Source: Methanosuratincola petrocarbonis
GTDB lineage: Archaea; Thermoproteota; Methanomethylicia; Methanomethylicales; Methanomethylicaceae
Assembly (NCBI GenBank): GCA_030522375.1
Contig: CP130488.1
Location: 1,302,001-1,366,000, forward strand
Length of the DNA: 64,000 nt
Reading direction: 5' to 3'
Part shown: one piece after another, positions 40,981-50,097 of the stretch
Numbering within the stretch: position 1 is the first letter of the stretch
Layout of the letters: every line of letters starts with the position of its first letter
Position numbers and translations under genes: made by a program
Notes under the pieces: generated by a model
Seen by the model: the letters and a program-made list of their open reading frames with translations, nothing else
Told to the model about the DNA's origin: nothing
Database searches by the model: none

Positions 40981-42861
40981 GTGCCTCTCGGTTGGGAGGC
41001 GTCTTACGTGTACGAGGCAGTTTCAACAGACACGGAAAGCGGGCTGGTGTTGAAACCTTACAGCGTCCTCCCGTCCAGCGTTGACAACAGCCTGTTGAAC
41101 GCTTTTCCTCCCATCAGGAGCCAAGGGAGCATAGGGTCGTGCGTCGCATGGGCGACGACATACTACCAGTTCACGTACGAGACTAATCTGGCGCGCGGGC
41201 GCACTGCCAGCAACGGCGACAACAGTATGATCTTCTCTCCGAAGTGGACGTATAACATGATCAACTACGGGGTCGATGGTGGCGCATACTTCTCGGACGC
41301 GTACGCCCTCCTGTTGAAGCATGGTGCAGTCTCGTGGTCGGAGTTCCCGTATGACAGCAACTACCTCGAATGGTGTCTGAACGAGTCGGCGTGGCGCAAC
41401 GCGATCAACTACCGGCCGCTCTCATGGGGGCAGATATACAATTCCAACACCACCCAGATGATTATGGATCTTAAGGCGCAGCTCGCCAACGGTCACATCC
41501 TGGTGTTCGGTACCTATGTATACTCCTGGGTCCAGTCATACGTCATTGATGACACATCGACAAGGGAGGACGACGCCTTCGTCGGGCAGAAGATAGCCAC
41601 CTACATGAAGAACACCAAGCTCGGGGGGCACGCAATGACCATCGTTGGCTACAACGACAACATCTGGTGTGACCTCAATGGGAACAAGGTCGTGGATCCA
41701 GGGGAAAAGGGAGCATTTAAGATAGCCAACTCTTGGGGTACGAGCGACTGGAACGGCGGGTTCAGGTGGGTGGCTTACGACGCGCTGTACCCGTCATCGG
41801 CGGTAAAGGCAAGCGGGACATGGCCCCCGACGGACAGATCCACAACCGGGATCTTGATGACCGGAGCGTATACTCTCACAGCCCGCACATCGTACCAGCC
41901 CGAGATGGTCGCAGAGTTCACGCTTAGCCACCTCAAGAGGGGGCAGCTCGCAATCACCTTGGGGGTGGGGGACACGACAAACACCGCACCCTCCTGGAAA
42001 TGGACGCCCGAGGCTCTCTACTATTCAGGGGGCAACTACGCCTTCGACGGGACCACTTCTATATGCGATGCGACGTTCGTCTTCGATTTCACCGACCTCG
42101 TTAACTATGCCCCAACCAGCTGCCGTTGGTTCTTAGAAGTGTACGACAAGACTTCGGGCGACCCAGCAACAGTAAAGTCATACAGGCTTTACAGGGTCGA
42201 TGCAACGGGCGATAGGCTGGTCGGCGCATACTCGAACTTGCCGCAGAGCGTTGACGCCAATCGGCTTTACATCTGGGTAGACAACTCATCCGAGATAGAG
42301 AACCTTGCGCCTACGGCCCGCGCGACCGCCAACCCGATTAGCGGCTATGCGCCACTGGCTGTTATCTTCGACGGCAGCGCTTCGACAGACCCAGACGGAA
42401 AGATCCTCTCTTATTCATGGGACTTTGGTGACGGCTACACTGGGACAGGGGCAACGGTGACGCACACGTACACGGCTAAGGGGGTCTATACGGCGAGGCT
42501 CACCGTGGCAGACGACAAAGGCGCTACAGCAACGACCAGTTTGACGGTGACGGTAGATGCCCAGCCCACTATAACATTGAACCCGCCGACTAACCTGAAG
42601 GCGACCGGCGGCAGAGGGTACGCTTTGCTAAAATGGACGGACAACTCGAACAATGAGGAAGGTTTCTACATAGAACGTGCCGTTTGGTACAAGAACAAGT
42701 ACACCGAGTATGTGCGCATAGCATCAGTGGGTCCCAACACTACGTCCTTCGTGGACACGACTGCGCCTTCAGGGGCTTGCAAATACAGGGTGCAGGCATT
42801 CAGTACATCGTTGGGCATAGTTTCCGCATACTCCAATGCTGTATCGGTGCGTGTCAAGTAA
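40981..42861 (+). CDS. papain-family (C1A) peptidase with PKD and fibronectin-III domains, N-terminus disrupted
   Basis: 626 residues. Catalytic domain (about 20-270): Gln in PPIRSQGSIGSCVAWATTYY, which also holds the nucleophilic Cys; His in LGGHAMTIVGYND; Asn in KIANSWGTSDWNGGF. After a beta region comes a PKD domain (GYAPLAVIFDGSAST, YSWDFGDGYTGTG, VTHTYTAKGVYTARLTVAD) and a final FN3 domain (PPTNLKATGGRGYALLKWTD to SAYSNAVSVRVK). It would be a secreted, surface-attached cysteine protease. The signal peptide needed for export lies upstream beyond two in-frame stops, so the gene as read is probably not functional unless the sequence contains errors. Confidence 0.75.
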   Translation: MPLGWEASYVYEAVSTDTESGLVLKPYSVLPSSVDNSLLNAFPPIRSQGSIGSCVAWATTYYQFTYETNLARGRTASNGDNSMIFSPKWTYNMINYGVDGGAYFSDAYALLLKHGAVSWSEFPYDSNYLEWCLNESAWRNAINYRPLSWGQIYNSNTTQMIMDLKAQLANGHILVFGTYVYSWVQSYVIDDTSTREDDAFVGQKIATYMKNTKLGGHAMTIVGYNDNIWCDLNGNKVVDPGEKGAFKIANSWGTSDWNGGFRWVAYDALYPSSAVKASGTWPPTDRSTTGILMTGAYTLTARTSYQPEMVAEFTLSHLKRGQLAITLGVGDTTNTAPSWKWTPEALYYSGGNYAFDGTTSICDATFVFDFTDLVNYAPTSCRWFLEVYDKTSGDPATVKSYRLYRVDATGDRLVGAYSNLPQSVDANRLYIWVDNSSEIENLAPTARATANPISGYAPLAVIFDGSASTDPDGKILSYSWDFGDGYTGTGATVTHTYTAKGVYTARLTVADDKGATATTSLTVTVDAQPTITLNPPTNLKATGGRGYALLKWTDNSNNEEGFYIERAVWYKNKYTEYVRIASVGPNTTSFVDTTAPSGACKYRVQAFSTSLGIVSAYSNAVSVRVK

Positions 42862-43061
42862 GAGCCACCCCCGTTTCTTTTTATTTTCTTTCCCTTTCAA
42901 CCAAATTATAATCAGGAAGAAACAATTTTTCTGGGAAAAGCGCGGCTGTCTAAAGATCAACTTATGCCTAACATACGGCGAATGACTGGGAAGTATTACC
43001 TCCAGTCTACAAAGGGCTTAAGATTGGCATTGGCGGATTAAAATAAAAAAAAGAAAAATGT

Positions 43062-43253
43062 TTACTTTTGGGCGGATCTGAAGAAGGCACCACAGCTCGG
43101 GCACTTGAAGAGACCGATCGTTATTGCCTTTTTACCCTTTGGGGCGAGCTTCCAGGTCTTTGTGGGCTTTGCAACCTCGGTTCCACACTTGGGGCATTTT
43201 GCCAAATAATTTTCCTCCATCGACTCCTTGCTATCCCATGGTGCATTTACCAT
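43062..43253 (-). CDS. small double zinc-ribbon protein
   Basis: 63 residues. Two knuckles, AKCPKCGTEVAKPTKTWKL and LFKCPSCGAFFRSAQK, flank a basic strand pair APKGKKAITIG. This is a recurrent archaeal small zinc-ribbon family with no known function; nucleic-acid binding is plausible from the basic centre. A second start (MEENYLAKCP, ATG at 43220) with GGAG just upstream is possible. Confidence 0.65.
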   Translation of the reverse strand: MVNAPWDSKESMEENYLAKCPKCGTEVAKPTKTWKLAPKGKKAITIGLFKCPSCGAFFRSAQK

Positions 43254-43423
43254 TAAAAACAGTTATGGTGATGGTAAGGCTTTGATTGATCATCAATGGG
43301 AGCCATTAAGCCTCCCATGGAGCCATGATACAGCAAGATGTGCAAAATGATTTTATTTGATTATTTAAATTAATATGATCTGGAAGTATAAAAATTTAAA
43401 AAAATATCTAAAATTTAATCGTC

Positions 43424-43843
43424 TCAGTCTGCTTCCAAGAGTGTCGAAAACTTGTAGTGGTGCTCTTCCTCTGCCTTCAGTATATCCTCGAATAGCTTCT
43501 TTGTCACAAAGTCCTTCTCGGCCTCGGCGACCTCGATAATCTTCTTGTAGAGTGTGATTGCGTTCTCCTCGTCCTTCTTGTCGATCTCTAGCATCTCTTT
43601 TATGTTCTTGCCATACTTGATCTCGGATGGCTTGGTTGTCGGATTCCCGCCAAAGTAGTCTATGCGCTCCGCGATCTCCTCGTAGTGCTTCATCTCTTCG
43701 ATCGCGATCTTCTCCAGGACCTCTGAGACGGTCTCACTAAACATCCCCCGGCACATTATGTGTTGCCAAATGTACTGTATCGACACCTGCAACTCTCTGG
43801 AAGCAGCCTCATTCAGCAAATCCAAAAGTTTTTGGCTCGCCAC
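43424..43843 (-). CDS. ferritin-like (Dps/bacterioferritin-type) protein
   Basis: 139 residues from a GTG with GGAGGAATTTTT upstream. A four-helix bundle with di-iron ligands: Glu and His in EAASRELQVSIQYIWQH, E..H in KIAIEEMKHYEEI, Glu in EVAEAEKDFVTKKLFED and E..H in LKAEEEHHYKF. It likely stores iron or detoxifies peroxide, consistent with the superoxide/peroxide genes at 15 kb. Monocistronic with an AT-rich promoter. Confidence 0.85.
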   Translation of the reverse strand: MASQKLLDLLNEAASRELQVSIQYIWQHIMCRGMFSETVSEVLEKIAIEEMKHYEEIAERIDYFGGNPTTKPSEIKYGKNIKEMLEIDKKDEENAITLYKKIIEVAEAEKDFVTKKLFEDILKAEEEHHYKFSTLLEAD

Positions 43844-43909
43844 AAAAATTCCTCCTTTTTAATATAAACTGCCCATTTAGATAAAACTTTAGGTCATTTC
43901 CTGTTTAGC

Positions 43910-45157
43910 CTAGACCATTTGCAGAAGCAAGTTGATGGCTGCTCCTACCAGGATAGAGCCGAAGAAGAATACGAGCAGGACGACCGAAGTTGCCCTCTTC
44001 CCCAGGATCGCGACCAGTGGAGGGACCGCAGAGGCGCACATTCCAGTACCAGCCAAGGTGAAAGCAATCGCGTGTCCTACGGGAAGTGTGCTCGCGCCCA
44101 ATAGCGAGGTGCTCATAAGCGGTCGGAGCAGCGCGACTTCCTGTCCGTGGCATAGGTAAACTGGCAGTGCAATGATGGTCGCAATCACCAATCCAACATG
44201 GTCAGGAGATAACACAGTGGAGATCAAGGATGAGGGCACGTACTTGGCAACGATAGTGCCCGCAAGTATCCCTATGAATATTGGGCGTAGAAGGGAGAGC
44301 AGAAGATTCCAACTGGCAATCACGAAGCTCTTTTCTTGCGTTTGTTTCACCCTTCCGGAGTTGGAGCAGCCAGAGCATGAGTAAACCTTGCCTCCCTCGC
44401 CTTTAATGCCAGCAAACCACTCGACCAAGGATCCTGCGACTGCACCGAGAGCCACAATTGAGGCTATCCTGAGGACGGCATACCATACCCCAAGCTGGAA
44501 ACTCAGGGGGATCACCACGGGGCTCAACACAGGTGCGACCATGAGGAAGGCTACCACCGTGCGGATTCGGATCTGCTTCGTCTCAATCATTGCCTTGGCT
44601 ATGGGGATCGCACCGCAGGAGCATACGGGCAATAAAGATGCAAAGACCATCCCCCCGATCATGCTGTCGGGCATCCTGTACTTGCCCGAGTTCATCCTTG
44701 TCATTATCAGGCCCCCGATGAAGCACGCGGCAATCAGGTAGGGGAAAAAGCTCAAGGTATACCTGTACAATATGTGGAAGAAGGAAAGGTCGGGATCAAA
44801 GGTCGCCGAGACGAAGTTTGTGCAAATGTAATTGCAGAACGTGAAGATGTAGGCAGCAGAGACCAGCAATGCGATCATAGTCCACCATTTTATCTGCCTC
44901 AGTAGAGACTCTCGGATTCGGAAACGGGGCAGCGACCTTTTCTGCTTTTGAAGGAGCTTTTTGGCGTAAGGGAAAACTATCACTGCGACGAAGAAGACGG
45001 AAAGTGAAAAGCCGACATATGTGTGGAAACTCCACGCTCCAGAGTCGGCAGGTTCGAGCATCACAGGACCGCTTTCCTCGAGTAGAAGGAGCCTTACCGC
45101 AAAGAGCAGCAGCACGATCAGTGAGATCGGGATTGCGAATGACAAAAACTTCCTCAA
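43910..45157 (-). CDS. UPF0718-family permease (ArsP-like)
   Basis: 415 residues with about ten membrane segments in two homologous halves. The family motif PVCSCGAIPIAKAMI (near residue 180) and PVYLCHGQEVALLRPL in the second half are typical. A central cytoplasmic loop has YSCSGCSNSGR, four Cys/Ser that could bind a metal or thiol. Relatives export organoarsenicals or other thiol-reactive compounds; the substrate here is unknown. Its start overlaps the next gene's stop by four bases. Confidence 0.75.
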   Translation of the reverse strand: MRKFLSFAIPISLIVLLLFAVRLLLLEESGPVMLEPADSGAWSFHTYVGFSLSVFFVAVIVFPYAKKLLQKQKRSLPRFRIRESLLRQIKWWTMIALLVSAAYIFTFCNYICTNFVSATFDPDLSFFHILYRYTLSFFPYLIAACFIGGLIMTRMNSGKYRMPDSMIGGMVFASLLPVCSCGAIPIAKAMIETKQIRIRTVVAFLMVAPVLSPVVIPLSFQLGVWYAVLRIASIVALGAVAGSLVEWFAGIKGEGGKVYSCSGCSNSGRVKQTQEKSFVIASWNLLLSLLRPIFIGILAGTIVAKYVPSSLISTVLSPDHVGLVIATIIALPVYLCHGQEVALLRPLMSTSLLGASTLPVGHAIAFTLAGTGMCASAVPPLVAILGKRATSVVLLVFFFGSILVGAAINLLLQMV

Positions 45158-46452
45158 GCTATCACCTTCAGATCGAAGGAGGTGATCTTGCTCGACACCT
45201 TCTTGTCATGGACTGTGAACTCAGTCAAAGCAGATTCTCCCGGGGCGAGTGCCGGGATGTTCGTGAGCTGGACGTCAAAGACAAGATCAGCGCTGTAGAA
45301 AGTCGCGACTACCTTGATGTTCTGAGCATCGATGTTTCCAGTGTTTACGACTTGGGCGCTTAGGTGGTAGAACCCGTCCTGGTCGACCTCACTTCTACCC
45401 GTAGTCTCGAAGCCCCTGTAGGGTACGGAGGAGGTCACTGAGTAGTTCACCACCGAGGCATTGAACTTCCTCACATTCTTCAGAATGTAATCGAAATCAG
45501 GGAAAGTCTCAGGCATCACTATTTTGAACGGGGAGACCTCGCCTGAGAGCAGGATCGGGATTTCTGCGTACTGAAGTATCGTCGCGGGTTGGGGTTTATC
45601 ATTGTTTATGACATTCCCCTCGGAGCAGAGCAGACTCCCATTTATGAGAATTTCGCTTACGGTGGCGTTGCCGTTGTTTTTCACCTCGCCAACTATCACA
45701 GGGAGCCCATTCTCGCTTATGTATCCGGTCTTTGAGATGACGATCACACCGGTCGCCCCAGTCTCCTGACCAACAACAAATCCCCATGTCCGCTCGGCGG
45801 TGTTACCAGCAGAATCCCTTACCGACAGCGTCACGGTGTGGTTCCCGTCCGATAGGCGGGCGTCGTAATAGAGTTTGCCAGAGGAATAGACGAAGCTTCT
45901 GATCCTTGCGGTATCGATCTTTAGGGATATTGAAGAGACTTCCAGCCCGATATTGTCAGATATGGATGCCGAAACTCTGACCATGGGCCCGTCGACGCGC
46001 TGGTTCTCAGGGAAGATGCCGTAGATTACTGGAGGCGTCACGTCCACCCAGAAGGTGACAGAGTCCTCCAGTATGGTTGAGTTCCCAGATCTCACCCGGA
46101 GGATGCAGCGCTGTAGCCCCTCTGGAAGTAAGGTGTTGCAGTAGAATCGCTTTGCTCCCGATTCGACGGAGACCTGGAAGGCAATCGGGGTTCCGTTGAG
46201 AAGGATGCTAACGTCGGATGAGTTTATCGACGTGTCGTTCAGGAGAAAGGAGATCAATACCTGATTGGAGTTCAAGATCGAAGAGTTTCCAGGGGTGGAA
46301 GAAAGGAGTAAGTTTGAGTCCGGAGTCCCGTTCGAGGGATCTTGATTATGGATTTCTCCTGATTGATTCGGTGGGGCGAATGAGACGTACACCGCGATTA
46401 TGGCTATTCCGGTTATCGCAAAAATCGAGACGAGCAGCCTCCATGACGCCAT
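45154..46452 (-). CDS. membrane-anchored Ig-like surface protein
   Basis: 432 residues. An N-terminal membrane helix (LLVSIFAITGIAIIAVYVSFA) anchors it, then an Asn/Ser-rich linker with many NxS/T sites. Ig-like repeats follow: DNIGLEVSSISLKID and GNHTVTLSVRDSAGNTAERT (a bacterial-Ig type), GLPVIVGEVKNNGNATVSEI and FYHLSAQVVNTGNIDAQNI (CARDB/FxLYD type). Translationally coupled to the permease, so it may be an outside partner of that transporter. No specific function is known. Confidence 0.6.
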   Translation of the reverse strand: MASWRLLVSIFAITGIAIIAVYVSFAPPNQSGEIHNQDPSNGTPDSNLLLSSTPGNSSILNSNQVLISFLLNDTSINSSDVSILLNGTPIAFQVSVESGAKRFYCNTLLPEGLQRCILRVRSGNSTILEDSVTFWVDVTPPVIYGIFPENQRVDGPMVRVSASISDNIGLEVSSISLKIDTARIRSFVYSSGKLYYDARLSDGNHTVTLSVRDSAGNTAERTWGFVVGQETGATGVIVISKTGYISENGLPVIVGEVKNNGNATVSEILINGSLLCSEGNVINNDKPQPATILQYAEIPILLSGEVSPFKIVMPETFPDFDYILKNVRKFNASVVNYSVTSSVPYRGFETTGRSEVDQDGFYHLSAQVVNTGNIDAQNIKVVATFYSADLVFDVQLTNIPALAPGESALTEFTVHDKKVSSKITSFDLKVIA

Positions 46453-46518
46453 ATCTTGACCTTCAAAGCATCTAGAATAGCCTTTTCATATAAGAATTAC
46501 GTTGTAATCCCGAGGTTT

Positions 46519-47214
46519 CTAAAGCCCTAGGAACTCCCTCAGGATAATCAGGGTAATCAGTGAGCCGATGGTAATCAGGACGTTGTCATCGATAGGGTTG
46601 AATTCAAAGTGCTCGACCACCGATGCGACGATTGCCGCGATGAAACCCGCCAGACCTGCATAGAAGTACCCGATCGGGATGCACACGGCAAGCATCGCCA
46701 CATTTCCGAGCCAGTGCTTTGTGCGCCTCTTGAAAAGGGCGTTCCTCACCACCCCGGTGATCGCATCCCCGAAAGCCATGAAAGATGCGGTGATCACGCC
46801 ATATATGGGATCGCCAAAGATCAGCCAGGAGAAGCCTATCGCAAAGCCCCACGCAATGGTGAAATTGACCTCGTATGCGTTTTCCTTCATCTGAAACCAG
46901 TAGAGTATCTTACCGCGCCTGTGCGGTATGTATATAACAGCCGCAATGATCGCCACGAGGATCATCGGTATCGCTATGCCTGTGAAGAAGACCGGGAAGA
47001 GCAGGGTCAGGACGCCTGCTCCGAAGATGTGGATTATCTTCCGGTTGTAGTAAACAGCTATGTTGTGCTCCACGTTCCTTGATTTGAGCTTTGCGTAGAC
47101 CCACTTGGTCGAGTAGACCACAAACATCAGGTAGGCGAACATTGCAAGCGCAATGCCCAGCTCCTGCACGGGGGCAGTATTGAACAGAACCTCGAAATGG
47201 AGGCCAATCGACAT
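46519..47214 (-). CDS. dolichol/phytol kinase-like CTP-dependent membrane kinase
   Basis: 231 residues from the ATG at 47214 with AGGTTGATC upstream; the frame stays open further but without a signal. About seven membrane segments. Family landmarks: NRKIIHIFGAGVLT near residue 50, SFMAFGDAITGVVRN and KHWLGNVAM, and VEHFEFNPIDDNVLI near the end. The fold is that of SEC59/phytol kinase and CDP-alcohol cytidylyltransferases. In archaea it could phosphorylate dolichol or a polyprenol for glycosylation; exact reaction not proven. Confidence 0.75.
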   Translation of the reverse strand: MSIGLHFEVLFNTAPVQELGIALAMFAYLMFVVYSTKWVYAKLKSRNVEHNIAVYYNRKIIHIFGAGVLTLLFPVFFTGIAIPMILVAIIAAVIYIPHRRGKILYWFQMKENAYEVNFTIAWGFAIGFSWLIFGDPIYGVITASFMAFGDAITGVVRNALFKRRTKHWLGNVAMLAVCIPIGYFYAGLAGFIAAIVASVVEHFEFNPIDDNVLITIGSLITLIILREFLGL

Positions 47215-47446
47215 TTTGATCAACCTGGTTTCGTCTTGGCGGCTGGTTTCTGATAGCTCTGAAGGGCTCCCACTAATAAGAGTTTTTGACAGGGGGCTAC
47301 GTATGTGTTGGGCGTTCTTTACGGGAAAAACGGGGGGAGCATTAATGTGTCGATAAAACATAAATGCCACTGGAAAGGGAGGTGGGGCTCAGACAGTGCC
47401 TTGAAGCACCAAAAGGATAATATGTAAAAACACGGTCAAATCAAAC

Positions 47447-47519
47447 AGCCCGGTGGTGTAGCGGTCAAGCATGGCGGGCTTTGGCCCCGCCGACAGGAGT
47501 TCGAATCTCCTCCGGGCTA
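47447..47519 (+). tRNA. tRNA-Gln (anticodon TTG)
   Basis: Acceptor AGCCCGG pairs with CCGGGCT (47512-47518), discriminator A, encoded CCA at 47520-47522. Anticodon stem GCGGG/CCCGC closes CTTTGGC, anticodon TTG, and the T arm is GGAG-TTCGAAT-CTCC. No intron and a short variable loop. A TATA-like AATATGTAAAAA precedes it. Confidence 0.94.
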
Positions 47520-47551
47520 CCATTCATGCGTATCATCTGGAAGCGGACCCT

Positions 47552-48502
47552 ATGAGGCGAAAGAAGGTAGTAGTCACCGGTGGGGCAGGGTTCATAGGAT
47601 CGAACCTTTCAACGGAGCTATGCAAGGGTAACGAGGTCACGATTGTCGACGATTTTTCCACGGGCAAGGAGGACAACATAAAGGAACTCATTGGCGCAGG
47701 CAGTGTAAGGCTGGTGAAGGGGAGCATCACAGACCTGGAGACGATTAAGTCCTCCTTCAAGGGGGCAGACTATGTCTTCCATCAGGCAGCGATACCCTCT
47801 GTGCCCAGGTCGGTGGCCGATCCCCTGAAAACAAATGACGCTGGCATAACTGGCACCCTTACGGTGCTCGTTGCGGCGCGGGACTGCGGAATCGAAAAGG
47901 TCGTATTCGCCTCGTCTTCCTCGGTCTATGGGGAGACCGAATCGCTGCCAAAGAGGGAGGATATGGAATGTAGACCTATGTCCCCCTATGCGGTGACTAA
48001 GCTCGCCGGCGAGCATTACTGCAGGGTTTTCAATGAGCTCTACAACCTCAAGACTGTCGCACTTAGGTACTTCAACGTCTACGGACCGATGCAGGACCCA
48101 AAGTCCGAGTACGCTGCGGTCGTCCCCAAATTTATAGACTGTGCCTTGAGGGGTGAAGCGTTCCCGATCCACGGCGACGGGCTTCAAAGCAGGGACTTCA
48201 CCTTTGTCGGGGACGTGGTCAGGGCAAATCTGATGGCTGCCGAGTCTAATGCCACCGGCGTTTACAACATCGGAGGGGGGAAGAGGACGACGGTCGTTGA
48301 GCTCGCGCAGGCAATATCCGAGGTTGTTGGCACCGAGATGAAGGTGGTCCACCTCCCGCCCAGACCCGGGGACGTAAAGGATTCTTGGGCGGACATTTCA
48401 AAGGCGAATAGAGACTTCGGCTTCAAGCCCGCGTTCACGCTCAGGGAAGGCATATCCGAGACGGTCGCATGGTTTAGGCGGCACCTTGGTTCCAGAGGAT
48501 AG
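47552..48502 (+). CDS. NAD-dependent sugar-nucleotide epimerase (UDP-glucose 4-epimerase type)
   Basis: 316 residues. Rossmann start VVVTGGAGFIGSNL, catalytic Ser in VFASSSSVYGE, Tyr-Lys in YAVTKLAGEHY, and RYFNVYGPMQDP. The ATG at 47552 is right after tRNA-Gln; the open frame upstream runs through the tRNA and is not coding. It makes activated sugars such as UDP-galactose or related hexosamines for glycans; specificity is not decided by sequence alone. Confidence 0.88.
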   Translation: MRRKKVVVTGGAGFIGSNLSTELCKGNEVTIVDDFSTGKEDNIKELIGAGSVRLVKGSITDLETIKSSFKGADYVFHQAAIPSVPRSVADPLKTNDAGITGTLTVLVAARDCGIEKVVFASSSSVYGETESLPKREDMECRPMSPYAVTKLAGEHYCRVFNELYNLKTVALRYFNVYGPMQDPKSEYAAVVPKFIDCALRGEAFPIHGDGLQSRDFTFVGDVVRANLMAAESNATGVYNIGGGKRTTVVELAQAISEVVGTEMKVVHLPPRPGDVKDSWADISKANRDFGFKPAFTLREGISETVAWFRRHLGSRG

Positions 48503-48756
48503 CTTACAACAGCCGCTTCTTCCTTCACCAAATCTAGACGACTTGGAAACCTACGAAAGCAACTTTTGCACGAAAGAGGGGGGCATTAGAATCCATGTAA
48601 GGTCGTTGAATTTTTTGCATTTTGTTGTTTTGGCTTCATCGAAGGACAGCAACCAATCAACCAATACAAGAGCTTGAGATCCCGTAATAGTGTCATTTAG
48701 AGGAAGAACCGGCGACGGGAAGGGAAATAGAGCCTTGGTTTGAATTGAAATGGAAC

Positions 48757-50049
48757 TCATGGTCTGTATTTTGGCTTTTTCGGAACGGAAGGGGTGTCGC
48801 GTTTGGGCGGCGCAGTCGTCGCGGTCTGCACACCTTGGGATCCTCTTTTTCTCCTCCTGATTAGTAAGTAAGCAAGGACTGAAAATACAACCGCGGAAAT
48901 TACGACTGCAAATACAATGCTTCCAAGTGGGATAGCGTATGGAGCAGGCACGAACGAGACCGAATACGCCAAGCCTGAGTGCGGGGTCACGTCTGATGCC
49001 TGGATCCGACACTCAATCGAGGAGGTCCCGTTGAGGATCTGGAAACCAGGGGCGCTCACCTCCGATGTTCCCAATGGCAGCTCGACAACCACAAGGAGGT
49101 TACGCACGAGGAATGGGCACCACTTCGGGAGGAGGTCGCCGCTTAGCACAGCCTTTCCGCCTTGGATTTCAAGCATTGTCGCGGCAGGGATCTCGTAGAC
49201 CAGCGTGAATGACGTCTTTTCGGTTGGGAGGAGCCGGGTTCTGAGGCTGATAGTCAGCTCGTTTCCGTTCAGAGTGTAGTTCATGTATCCAATCGAGTCA
49301 TACAGGCGCACTATCGTCGCTTCGTCGGGAAGCTTTATCGTAACTCTGTTTGTGGCGGATGTATTCAGGTTAACGATCTGCAAGTAATCTGTAACCGTCA
49401 CGAGGCTCTGCCCAACGCTGATCCTATGTTCAAGGCTGCTAATCTCAACGAGCTCAAAGTTGCCGCTGTACCTTATCGTGTCGTTATAAGCCGCAGAAGG
49501 CTCCAAGGTGGCATTTCCGACAAGGGCCGGCTTGCCGTCTACTGCTTCGAGAGTGAGGTTTTCAGGGCTCCCAACCAGAACCGAGTCTGAGGGGAGAAAG
49601 AGCGTAAGAGAAGCCATCATTGCCTCTTCCACGGCTGGGTAAAGGTTCAGGAAAGTCGTGAAAGTTGAATTGGATTTCATCGTGGTGTAGTGCAGGATGG
49701 TCTTCAGTGTGAAGGACGAGGAACCGTTCGTCTCCACTAGTAGCGACATGTTTCCCTTTGAGTCGTCCCATGAAACATAGACCTTTAGCTCCGAATTGTC
49801 TGGCCCGTATGCCCTCGCCGAGTAGAGGGCCTGGGGATAGGGCAGAAGAAAAGAGACGGTGTAGTTGTCATGGGCAGATTCAAGGCTGAACCGGTCTTCA
49901 TAGATCTGGAAATAAGGTTCGGCGATTATAGTCCGCTGAACACTGGAAGAGGATGCCAATACAGCACTGTTAGGCGCAATAGTGCATAGCAGGGAGAGCA
50001 GGAGTAATGCCGGAATAACATACGACCTGATCAACCTTGATGACCCCAC
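48757..50049 (-). CDS. membrane-anchored surface protein with basic tail, unknown function
   Basis: 430 residues: signal peptide (VIPALLLLSLLCTIAPNSAVLA), an outside domain of about 360 residues rich in Asn/Ser/Thr with strands such as NYTLNGNELTISLRTRLLP, then one membrane helix (IVFAVVISAVVFSVLAYLLI) and a Lys/Arg/Pro-rich cytoplasmic tail. The plan resembles ribophorin I-like proteins (outside domain, one helix, short basic tail), and a VVELPLG strand is similar in kind, but I cannot show homology. Divergent from gcvPA. Confidence 0.5.
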   Translation of the reverse strand: MGSSRLIRSYVIPALLLLSLLCTIAPNSAVLASSSSVQRTIIAEPYFQIYEDRFSLESAHDNYTVSFLLPYPQALYSARAYGPDNSELKVYVSWDDSKGNMSLLVETNGSSSFTLKTILHYTTMKSNSTFTTFLNLYPAVEEAMMASLTLFLPSDSVLVGSPENLTLEAVDGKPALVGNATLEPSAAYNDTIRYSGNFELVEISSLEHRISVGQSLVTVTDYLQIVNLNTSATNRVTIKLPDEATIVRLYDSIGYMNYTLNGNELTISLRTRLLPTEKTSFTLVYEIPAATMLEIQGGKAVLSGDLLPKWCPFLVRNLLVVVELPLGTSEVSAPGFQILNGTSSIECRIQASDVTPHSGLAYSVSFVPAPYAIPLGSIVFAVVISAVVFSVLAYLLIRRRKRGSQGVQTATTAPPKRDTPSVPKKPKYRP

Positions 50050-50097
50050 AATGTAAGTTTAATTATCGTACATCCCCAAATATTAAGATAGGGGTCG

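Noticed and set aside
47471..47551. Upstream extension of the epimerase gene through the tRNA
   Set aside because: The open frame begins inside tRNA-Gln; the ATG at 47552 gives the normal Rossmann start MRRKKVVVTGGAGF.
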